From Sphaerolaimus hirsutus (Eukaryota; Nematoda; Chromadorea; Monhysterida; Sphaerolaimidae), in NCBI GenBank assembly GCA_964036195.1, contig OZ038459.1:21883206-21947205 (forward strand): DNA of 64,000 nucleotides, written 5' to 3'. The position numbers and the translations under genes were made by a program. Numbering within the stretch: the stretch's first letter is position 1; each line of letters begins with the position of its first letter. Positions 46,101-57,212 of this stretch are shown here, piece by piece. Below the pieces are notes generated by a model. It saw only the letters and a program-made list of their open reading frames with translations, was not told the DNA's origin and did not search any database.

Positions 46101-48295
46101 AAGGCAAGGACGATTACCGCCTCTGTTTAGACTTCAGGAAATTGAACGAACTCACAATCCGCGATGCATACCCATTGCCGCGAATCACAGACATGTTCCA
46201 ACAGATGAGCGGCCGGAGCATGTTTTCCACCATGGACGCGAGTTTTGGATACTACAATGTTCGAATTGCCGACCCAGCCACCCAAGAAATGGTCACATTT
46301 GTGTGTAGCAAGGGGCAATTTTCGTACACGCGGATGCCGCTGGGTCTAGTGAATGCAGGCGCGAGTTTCCAGAGACTCATGGACTGCGTCCTAGCGGGGT
46401 TAAACACAGAAGCAGAAAGACCGGCGTTCTTCGCCTACATTGACGATGTACTGGTGGCCAGCAACAACACGACACAGCACATGCAGCACCTGGTGCAGCT
46501 GTTCAACAGACTAAAATGGGCCGGAATCCGGCTGAAGCCAGAAAAATGTTTTTTCTTTTGCCGCACAGTGAAATTCCTAGGTTTTGAATTAAGCGAGAAA
46601 GGAATTGCTCCAAAACGCAGCAATATCGCAGCGATCTTGGAAATGCCAGTCCCAACGACAAAGCAAAACATCAAAACATTCCTGGGGAAAGCAGGTTACT
46701 TTAGCCAGCACATACCAGGGTTCCAACGACTGGCGGCACCATTGAACGAAATGGCGAAGGGAAAATACAGAGTGAATGGGAATGACCCAATTCCGGAATA
46801 CGCAGAGTGGTCAGAAGAGGCCAAGGAGGCATGGGACACATTGAAGAAGCGACTGAGCACAGCACCAGTACTAGCACACCCGGACAGAAAAAACCGTATT
46901 ACCTGTACACTGACGCATGTGATTACGGGTTAGGGGCGGTACTGATGCAGCGGGATGACATGACAAGCGGGAAGTTGCGCCCAGTATCTTTTGTGTCGAA
47001 ACGCCTCCCGACAAGCCACAAAAATTGGTCAACAATTGAAAAGGAGGCCCTGGCATGCACATGGGCCCTGGACCGGCTAGGCGATTTTATAGATGGGCAA
47101 AAGGTCGTCCTAAGAACAGACCACAAAGCACTAGTGAGCGCCCTGTTAAAACCAGCCAAGGGAAAAGTAGAACGATGGACTCACCGGTGGGCAGTTCGAC
47201 TGTCCCTGAAAGATTTAGTCATTGAATACTGCCCCGGGGAACAGAACGTGATTGCGGATGCGCTGAGTAGGAACCCGATAGCGGACGCCGACGACATTGC
47301 ATTCCAACAAGCCAGCGAAGTGATTCGAGTCCCGCTGGAAAAACTGTGCCCGCACATGTCGCAGAACACAACCGCAGGAACTATAGACTGGGTCGTGGAA
47401 CAGGGAAAAGACAAAAAAATCGTAGACATTAGGGGAAAATTGAAGGGAAACCAGATGGGCGGAATACAGTACAGCTTACAAAGGGACATTGTGCTGTACA
47501 ACGCCACACAGGGCGCAGTCCCTATGGTACCCAATCACCTACGAGCACAACTAATTGCACAAGCCCACGCAGGTCTGACGGGCACGCATGGCGGCGTAGA
47601 ACGAACACTACAGAGACTGGCGCAGCAGGCAGGGTGGCCAGCGATGCGCAAAGACATCACCGAATTTGTGGAACAGTGTGCAACATGTAAATTGACTAAA
47701 GATGCACAAAGAACATGTGTAAGCCCACTATTCCCAGTGGCACCAGGAACGCGACCATGGGCCAAGGTAGCGATGGACACAACCCCGATGCCTGTGTTCG
47801 CAAATTACCGACATATGCTAGTCATAACAGACTACTTGACCCGCGCGGTTATCTTGGCACCTTTGAGACACCTCACAGGCACACAAATCGCAGAATCAAT
47901 AGAAAAACGTCTGATTTTCCAGTTCGGGGCACCACAAGAGGTGGTTTGCGACAACGGCACCGAATTCATCAACAAAGACATCGACCGGCTCGCAGACAAA
48001 TGGGGTTTCACTATGCGCCCAACCACGCCATATCATTCCCAATCAAACGGGTTGGCGGAAAGGTCCCTTCGAAGCGCAGAGCAATTAGTGCGCCAGTGGG
48101 CCCAAGCAAATAATCAATCTCGCAACTGGCCAAGCGCACTGCCGGAAATTTCGCTCCGAATGAATGTGGCGTACAACCGAGATATCGCACATGCCCCATT
48201 CGAATTACTTTTTGGGTACATGCCCTCTATTTTAGGCAAAACAGGAGTGAGAACAGATAAAATCTGTCCAGAAAGGAAACAAGAACCACCACCAC
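43157..48295 (+). pseudogene. Ty3/gypsy-type gag-pol, copy 1 (full gag, frameshifted, 3'-truncated)
   Basis: The frame opens at ATG 43157 and runs as one gag-pol ORF to 46933. One base is missing near 46889 compared with copies 2 and 3, and the reading resumes in another frame to 48312. Domains in order: a long gag with no classical CCHC knuckle; protease with 'HIDTGCNIG' (about 44940); reverse transcriptase with 'FAYIDDVLV' (about 46430); RNase H with 'YTDACDYG' and 'TDHKAL'; integrase with the HHCC zinc region and the Asp, Asp, Glu triad ('DTTPMP', 'CDNGTEF', 'AERSLRS'). The domain order RT-RH-IN is that of Ty3/gypsy. The sequence stops inside integrase where the next copy begins. It is notably GC-rich for this region. 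Confidence 0.9.
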
Positions 48296-51200
48296 GGACT
48301 GGTACGCACTAAAAGCCAAACCAGGCGACTCAGTAGTGGATCTGCAGACACAGCTGAGTGCCGCTTTTCATCACGTCAGCGACACAATGGCGGATGATGA
48401 CCGCGAAAAAATGATCGGAGACAAATTATTCATCGAAGTAGTAAAACTACTCCCTTCGTCGTGCTGGTATACGTGGCGCCAACGCTGGCAAGAGAAATCG
48501 TGCGACCTAGACACAGCGGTGTCAATGATGGAAGCGGCCAGAATCGAAATACAAAAAAACAGAGCGCAGAAACGCGAAGACCAGAGAGACAGACGCCAGA
48601 ATTGGAACTCGAATTACAAAGCGCAGAGCGCGGCAGCAAGGGAACCTGAAGTCAAGGCAACATTTGACCCTAAGACGCACACAGGACCATGGTGCACGCA
48701 TTTCATGCACAGGGAGCCCATGCCGCACGACCCAGCCAAGTGCTACGTAAATCCAAGTTCCACACAGTTCCGGCCAGAAAGAGCGGAAAGTATACGAAAA
48801 GGACTAGCGCGCAAAGGGAAGACAGAGGAAGATGCAATCGCATCTATGAGGAAAAAATGCCAGGAAATGGGAGTGGCATATCAGGACGAAGCCAGGGTGG
48901 CCAGCTGCGCCCCAGAGGATTTGCCCCACAACGACTGGGATGCGTCAGAATCCGAGTCAGAAGAGGGCGGAGACATCAACGATTTCTGCCCGATGGCATT
49001 CTGGACGCAGAGCACAGAAGGCGAACCCAAGTGTGCACAACTGGGGGAACCCGACCCAGTGGCCACAATCCAGTTCATGGGGGTAGACATTCAGGGGCAC
49101 ATCGACACCGGCTGTAATATTGGCATTTTTATCGAAGACACACTGCTGGAACAGGTGTGGGCAAAAGTGGGCTGCGACGCGGCCAAAGAAAGGGAAAAAT
49201 TTAAACCCTACCCCTACAGCAGAATTAGAACCTCAGGCGAAGCCATTCAAGGGAAAAACCTGCGAGTGTATGAGATGCAAGTAGCGCACACAATGCCCGA
49301 CAAAACAACGCGAAGAGATACACTGCCAGCAGTGGTCAAGTTGATGGCACACCTACCCCCAGCAGACCCCCTGCTCCTGGGAAGAGCAGCAATTTGGGGG
49401 AAATTGCAGATTATCCAAGACGCCCATGCAGAATTAGACAGACTGGCGCAGGTTTATGATGAAACGCAACAGGTATTCGCAACGGGTGACAAAAATAGCA
49501 GTTTCAGGACGGCAGACGTCTGCACATTAGAACCCATGACAATCCCAGCGGGAGCGCGGCAGCGCATCACAGTGGGCACACAAAAAATACCCGAGTGGAT
49601 TAGCAAACCAGGGAAAGGCTCGGGAATGGCGCTGGACCCGTATTACAGAAACAGCGAAGGGGAAATGGCCACATTTGTGCCAGGCCTAGTGTGCAACACA
49701 ACCCTGCACCCGCGCCACGACTGGATTGAACAAGCAAGTTTCCCACTGCACGTAGTCAACCAGACGGGACACGAACAGTTTTTGCCAAGAAACACAAAAG
49801 TTGCAGAGGTATTTTTTGTCACAGAAGCCCTGGTAGAAGACGAGCAAAGCATAAAGGCAACAGGGACAACAGCCCTGCCCGAACCCCCCCCACCAAGCGA
49901 CCAGCAAGGGGGCACCGATGTGCCACTTACAGAAGAACAGGTAGCACAGATTGAGGAAATCTGGCGACGACTACCAGCAGAAAGCCGAGATGCCCTCCCA
50001 AAAGAACAAGCGGAGCAATTTAAGTACCTGTTGGCGCGACAAACGGGACTATTCAGCCTGACCGAATATGACATAGGGGAGACACAAATTCTAGATCACA
50101 AAATCACGCTGGTCGACGGCGCAGAGCCGGTAAAGTGTGCAGCACGGTTCGAAACCCCCCCAAAACGCGCATTCGTATGGCGCACAGTGGATGAAATGGT
50201 CAAAAAAGGGCTGATTGTGCCGTCCACATCGCCATGGGCATTCCCGCTGGTGATAGTGCCCAAAGGCAAGGACGATTACCGCCTCTGTTTAGACTTCAGG
50301 AAATTGAACGAACTCACAATCCGCGATGCATACCCATTGCCGCGAATCACAGACATGTTCCAACAGATGAGCGGCCGGAGCATGTTTTCCACCATGGACG
50401 CGAGTTTTGGATACTACAATGTTCGAATTGCCGACCCAGCCACCCAAGAAATGGTCACATTTGTGTGTAGCAAGGGGCAATTTTCGTACACGCGGATGCC
50501 GCTGGGTCTAGTGAATGCAGGCGCGAGTTTCCAGAGACTCATGGACTGCGTCCTAGCGGGGTTAAACACAGAAGCAGAAAGACCGGCGTTCTTCGCCTAC
50601 ATTGACGATGTACTGGTGGCCAGCAACAACACGACACAGCACATGCAGCACCTGGTGCAGCTGTTCAACAGACTAAAATGGGCCGGAATCCGGCTGAAGC
50701 CAGAAAAATGTTTTTTCTTTTGCCGCACAGTGAAATTCCTAGGTTTTGAATTAAGCGAGAAAGGAATTGCTCCAAAACGCAGCAATATCGCAGCGATCTT
50801 GGAAATGCCAGTCCCAACGACAAAGCAAAACATCAAAACATTCCTGGGGAAAGCAGGTTACTTTAGCCAGCACATACCAGGGTTCCAACGACTGGCGGCA
50901 CCATTGAACGAAATGGCGAAGGGAAAATACAGAGTGAATGGGAATGACCCAATTCCGGAATACGCAGAGTGGTCAGAAGAGGCCAAGGAGGCATGGGACA
51001 CATTGAAGAAGCGACTGAGCACAGCACCAGTACTAGCACACCCGGACAGAACAAAACCGTATTACCTGTACACTGACGCATGTGATTACGGGTTAGGGGC
51101 GGTACTGATGCAGCGGGATGACATGACAAGCGGGAAGTTGCGCCCAGTATCTTTTGTGTCGAAACGCCTCCCGACAAGCCACAAAAATTGGTCAACAATT

Positions 51201-52458
51201 GAAAAGGAGGCCCTGGCATGCACATGGGCCCTGGACCGGCTAGGCGATTTTATAGATGGGCAAAAGGTCGTCCTAAGAACAGACCACAAAGCACTAGTGA
51301 GCGCCCTGTTAAAACCAGCCAAGGGAAAAGTAGAACGATGGACTCACCGGTGGGCAGTTCGACTGTCCCTGAAAGATTTAGTCATTGAATACTGCCCCGG
51401 GGAACAGAACGTGATTGCGGATGCGCTGAGTAGGAACCCGATAGCGGACGCCGACGACATTGCATTCCAACAAGCCAGCGAAGTGATTCGAGTCCCGCTG
51501 GAAAAACTGTGCCCGCACATGTCGCAGAACACAACCGCAGGAACTATAGACTGGGTCGTGGAACAGGGAAAAGACAAAAAAATCGTAGACATTAGGGGAA
51601 AATTGAAGGGAAACCAGATGGGCGGAATACAGTACAGCTTACAAAGGGACATTGTGCTGTACAACGCCACACAGGGCGCAGTCCCTATGGTACCCAATCA
51701 CCTACGAGCACAACTAATTGCACAAGCCCACGCAGGTCTGACGGGCACGCATGGCGGCGTAGAACGAACACTACAGAGACTGGCGCAGCAGGCAGGGTGG
51801 CCAGCGATGCGCAAAGACATCACCGAATTTGTGGAACAGTGTGCAACATGTAAATTGACTAAAGATGCACAAAGAACATGTGTAAGCCCACTATTCCCAG
51901 TGGCACCAGGAACGCGACCATGGGCCAAGGTAGCGATGGACACAACCCCGATGCCTGTGTTCGCAAATTACCGACATATGCTAGTCATAACAGACTACTT
52001 GACCCGCGCGGTTATCTTGGCACCTTTGAGACACCTCACAGGCACACAAATCGCAGAATCAATAGAAAAACGTCTGATTTTCCAGTTCGGGGCACCACAA
52101 GAGGTGGTTTGCGACAACGGCACCGAATTCATCAACAAAGACATCGACCGGCTCGCAGACAAATGGGGTTTCACTATGCGCCCAACCACGCCATATCATT
52201 CCCAATCAAACGGGTTGGCGGAAAGGTCCCTTCGAAGCGCAGAGCAATTAGTGCGCCAGTGGGCCCAAGCAAATAATCAATCTCGCAACTGGCCAAGCGC
52301 ACTGCCGGAAATTTCGCTCCGAATGAATGTGGCGTACAACCGAGATATCGCACATGCCCCATTCGAATTACTTTTTGGGTACATGCCCTCTATTTTAGGC
52401 AAAACAGGAGTGAGAACAGATAAAATCTGTCCAGAAAGGAAACAAGAACCACCACCAC
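48296..52458 (+). pseudogene. Ty3/gypsy-type element, tandem copy 2 (5'- and 3'-truncated)
   Basis: A 4163-bp unit starting in the last third of gag and ending at the same integrase point as copy 1. It has a single uninterrupted frame of 1379 codons (48336-52475) covering partial gag, protease, reverse transcriptase, RNase H and most of integrase. The first codon called is GTG, so no authentic start is present. It differs from copy 1 by only a few substitutions plus the restored base near 51050. There is no LTR between copies. Confidence 0.9.
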
Positions 52459-55400
52459 GGACTGGTACGCACTAAAAGCCAAACCAGGCGACTCAGTAGT
52501 GGATCTGCAGACACAGCTGAGTGCCGCTTTTCATCACGTCAGCGACACAATGGCGGATGATGACCGCGAAAAAATGATTGGAGACAAATTATTCATCGAA
52601 GTAGTAAAACTACTCCCTTCGTCGTGCTGGTATACGTGGCGCCAACGCTGGCAAGAGAAATCGTGCGACCTAGACACAGCGGTGTCAATGATGGAAGCGG
52701 CCAGAATCGAAATACAAAAAAACAGAGCGCAGAAACGCGAAGACCAGAGAGACAGACGCCAGAATTGGAACTCGAATTACAAAGCGCAGAGCGCGGCAGC
52801 AAGGGAACCTGAAGTCAAGGCAACATTTGACCCTAAGACGCACACAGGACCATGGTGCACGCATTTCATGCACAGGGAGCCCATGCCGCACGACCCAGCC
52901 AAGTGCTACGTAAATCCAAGTTCCACACAGTTCCGGCCAGAAAGAGCGGAAAGTATACGAAAAGGACTAGCGCGCAAAGGGAAGACAGAGGAAGATGCAA
53001 TCGCATCTATGAGGAAAAAATGCCAGGAAATGGGAGTGGCATATCAGGACGAAGCCAGGGTGGCCAGCTGCGCCCCAGAGGATTTGCCCCACAACGACTG
53101 GGATGCGTCAGAATCCGAGTCAGAAGAGGGCGGAGACATCAACGATTTCTGCCCGATGGCATTCTGGACGCAGAGCACAGAAGGCGAACCCAAGTGTGCA
53201 CAACTGGGGGAACCCGACCCAGTGGCCACAATCCAGTTCATGGGGGTAGACATTCAGGGGCACATCGACACCGGCTGTAATATTGGCATTTTTATCGAAG
53301 ACACACTGCTGGAACAGGTGTGGGCAAAAGTGGGCTGCGACGCGGCCAAAGAAAGGGAAAAATTTAAACCCTACCCCTACAGCAGAATTAGAACCTCAGG
53401 CGAAGCCATTCAAGGGAAAAACCTGCGAGTGTATGAGATGCAAGTAGCGCACACAACGCCCGACAAAACAACGCGAAGAGATACACTGCCAGCAGTGGTC
53501 AAGTTGATGGCACACCTACCCCCAGCAGACCCCCTGCTCCTGGGAAGAGCAGCAATTTGGGGGAAATTGCAGATTATCCAAGACGCCCATGCAGAATTAG
53601 ACAGACTGGCGCAGGTTTATGATGAAACGCAACAGGTATTCGCAACGGGTGACAAAAATAGCAGTTTCAGGACGGCAGACGTCTGCACATTAGAACCCAT
53701 GACAATCCCAGCGGGAGCGCGGCAGCGCATCACAGTGGGCACACAAAAAATACCCGAGTGGATTAGCAAACCAGGGAAAGGCTCGGGAATGGCGCTGGAC
53801 CCGTATTACAGAAACAGCGAAGGGGAAATGGCCACATTTGTGCCAGGCCTAGTGTGCAACACAACCCTGCACCCGCGCCACGACTGGATTGAACAAGCAA
53901 GTTTCCCACTGCACGTAGTCAACCAGACGGGACACGAACAGTTTTTGCCAAGAAACACAAAAGTTGCAGAGGTATTTTTTGTCACAGAAGCCCTGGTAGA
54001 AGACGAGCAAAGCATAAAGGCAACAGGGACAACAGCCCTGCCCGAACCCCCCCCACCAAGCGACCAGCAAGGGGGCACCGATGTGCCACTTACAGAAGAA
54101 CAGGTAGCACAGATTGAGGAAATCTGGCGACGACTACCAGCAGAAAGCCGAGATGCCCTCCCAAAAGAACAAGCGGAGCAATTTAAGTACCTGTTGGTGC
54201 GACAAACGGGACTATTCAGCCTGACCGAATATGACATAGGGGAGACACAAATTCTAGATCACAAAATCACGCTGGTCGACGGCGCAGAGCCGGTAAAGTG
54301 TGCAGCACGGTTCGAAACCCCCCCAAAACGCGCATTCGTATGGCGCACAGTGGATGAAATGGTCAAAAAAGGGCTGATTGTGCCGTCCACATCGCCATGG
54401 GCATTCCCGCTGGTGATAGTGCCCAAAGGCAAGGACGATTACCGCCTCTGTTTAGACTTCAGGAAATTGAACGAACTCACAATCCGCGATGCATACCCAT
54501 TGCCGCGAATCACAGACATGTTCCAACAGATGAGCGGCCGGAGCATGTTTTCCACCATGGACGCGAGTTTTGGATACTACAATGTTCGAATTGCCGACCC
54601 AGCCACCCAAGAAATGGTCACATTTGTGTGTAGCAAGGGGCAATTTTCGTACACGCGGATGCCGCTGGGTCTAGTGAATGCAGGCGCGAGTTTCCAGAGA
54701 CTCATGGACTGCGTCCTAGCGGGGTTAAACACAGAAGCAGAAAGACCGGCGTTCTTCGCCTACATTGACGATGTACTGGTGGCCAGCAACAACACGACAC
54801 AGCACATGCAGCACCTGGTGCAGCTGTTCAACAGACTAAAATGGGCCGGAATCCGGCTGAAGCCAGAAAAATGTTTTTTCTTTTGCCGCACAGTGAAATT
54901 CCTAGGTTTTGAATTAAGCGAGAAAGGAATTGCTCCAAAACGCAGCAATATCGCAGCGATCTTGGAAATGCCAGTCCCAACGACAAAGCAAAACATCAAA
55001 ACATTCCTGGGGAAAGCAGGTTACTTTAGCCAGCACATACCAGGGTTCCAATGACTGGCGGCACCATTGAACGAAATGGCGAAGGGAAAATACAGAGTGA
55101 ATGGGAATGACCCAATTCCGGAATACGCAGAGTGGTCAGAAGAGGCCAAGGAGGCATGGGACACATTGAAGAAGCGACTGAGCACAGCACCAGTACTAGC
55201 ACACCCGGACAGAACAAAACCGTATTACCTGTACACTGACGCATGTGATTACGGGTTAGGGGCGGTACTGATGCAGCGGGATGACATGACAAGCGGGAAG
55301 TTGCGCCCAGTATCTTTTGTGTCGAAACGCCTCCCGACAAGCCACAAAAATTGGTCAACAATTGAAAAGGAGGCCCTGGCATGCACATGGGCCCTGGACC

Positions 55401-55690
55401 GGCTAGGCGATTTTATAGATGGGCAAAAGGTCGTCCTAAGAACAGACCACAAAGCACTAGTGAGCGCCCTGTTAAAACCAGCCAAGGGAAAAGTAGAACG
55501 ATGGACTCACCGGTGGGCAGTTCGACTGTCCCTGAAAGATTTAGTCATTGAATACTGCCCCGGGGAACAGAACGTGATTGCGGATGCGCTGAGTAGGAAC
55601 CCGATAGCGGACGCCGACGACATTGCATTCCAACAAGCCAGCGAAGTGATTCGAGTCCCGCTGGAAAAACTGTGCCCGCACATGTCGCAG
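52459..55690 (+). pseudogene. Ty3/gypsy-type element, tandem copy 3 (cut after RNase H)
   Basis: The same unit starts again at the identical junction. A C-to-T change creates a TGA near 55052, splitting the frame (52499-55054, then 55067 onward). Homology stops at 55690, just before integrase, and a few bases later the candidate LTR of retrotransposon 2 begins. Confidence 0.9.
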
Positions 55691-55696
55691 CAAAGG

Positions 55697-55845
55697 TGTT
55701 GTGATTTTGATAACAATGCGAATTCAGATATATTTGATTACTTCTGATTGTGGTAGTATTTAAGCCTTCACTTGGAAGGCTTAAACAGTTTACAGAATTC
55801 CCCAATAAAAAAGGCACTCGAAGAAGTTGATAGACTCATAACACA
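55697..55845 (+). other. Candidate short 5' LTR of retrotransposon 2
   Basis: Starts TGTTGTGA, contains a TATA-like 'agtatttaagcc' and an AATAAA signal near 55804, and ends ACACA, followed after one base by 'tggtggacgagc', a possible primer-binding site. No matching 3' copy was found after 61812, so this remains provisional. Confidence 0.5.
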
Positions 55846-56024
55846 TTGGTGGACGAGCTATTCTTCTTTCATTGCTTTGGTGGGGTGGGACTTACTGTTA
55901 AACTGCATAATTTGGCTACTGCCATTTATGCCAGGAGTCTGCTGATCCTGGGCGTGGCTGGTCCATACCCTTAAGGGTGAAAGCACACGTCCATTGAATA
56001 TTGCTCTTCTTCAGTGTCAATATC

Positions 56025-57212
56025 ATGTCAAATACCCCACCAAGAGTTCTGACAAGGTCAGCACAACCCAACATAGCTTTGGGTGCAAGCGATTTTGAAT
56101 TTTTCGCCAATGCTAATATGCAAAGGCAAACAGCTGAACGATACAGATGGAGATCGGCAGCGAATTTGGCTCAAAATGAGCAAAATGTGGACGCTAATGT
56201 GGCCACGCATAGCCGAAGATCGGCTGGATATGGTGCAGGGCACGAAAATAGTGCTGCACATGGCAATGGTGCGACGCATGGCAATCCGTTGAACGATGTG
56301 AGTTTTTCAACGGCGACCGCGGCAGGTCAGTGTTTGACACCGGAAGTAAACAATTCCGGACAACGATTTTCGCTTTTGGACACACAGTCACCATTTTTGA
56401 ATGATTCTGCGTGCGTGGTAGGCGAAACGGGGCCGATTCAAAATGGCCCATATCAACAGATGAATTTGAACGATAGTGATGCCAATTTGCAACATTCGCA
56501 AATGAGACAAATGAGTAAACAAATGCAAGATTTGACGAATTTAGTGCATGACATGCAATTGACAATTGTGCAGTCGGTTCAACTGTCTACAGTAACCACA
56601 AATAATGAAATTGCGCTTATAAAAGATCGATTGGACATTTTGGATGCGGAAAAAATCCATCCCACTAACCCCCCAAATAAGCTGCCAAGTGAAACTGAAA
56701 CGGTAAATTTGGTAGACAATTTGACAGGGGGGCAAAATGACATTTCGCAGAATTCAAGCATGGGCACAGGCGCAATGCCCTTACAGGTAGTAATCACGTC
56801 TATTCCCACCTTTTCTGGAGAAGCCCCAGACATCTTCAAAGATTGGAAAGAGATTGTTGAACAACATTTATTCATGGTACCAGAAGTTTTGCTTGCTAGA
56901 TTTTGGTACATGATATTCACGGCTAAATTTGTGTTGTCAGCAAAAAATTTGTGGAAATCATTCACAAATGAACAAAAACAAAATTACAAATTTGTGTTGG
57001 CTGAATTTGGAAAGTGTTTTAAATCGCACACACAGCGCATGACAGTTAGTCAATGGGAAAAACAAACGCAATTTGAAAATGAAACATGCATGACATTTTG
57101 CATGCGCCTTGTAGGAAAACTCCCTGTTGAGTATAAAAAAAAGACCACAAGAAGAACAAAATTTCTGCATTCTAATCAGATTTGTTTTGGGAGTAAAAAG
57201 GGAACTATTTGA
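56025..57212 (+). pseudogene. gag 5' part of retrotransposon 2 (frameshifted)
   Basis: Frame from ATG 56025 to 57212, about 395 codons. The N-terminal half is Asn/Gln-rich; the C-terminal half resembles a gypsy capsid region. Near 57134-57145, at a run of eight A, the sense continues in another frame, so gag is split by a single-base-type indel. The remaining gag, including the zinc knuckle, is in the next entry. Confidence 0.8.

Noticed and set aside
43004-55485. Many opposite-strand and alternate-frame ORFs over the gypsy array
   Set aside because: They repeat with the element and lie opposite or out of frame with conserved pol motifs; they are shadows.
57127-57150. Programmed -1 frameshift site
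   Set aside because: The required shift is in the opposite sense, and it lies within gag rather than at the gag-pol border.
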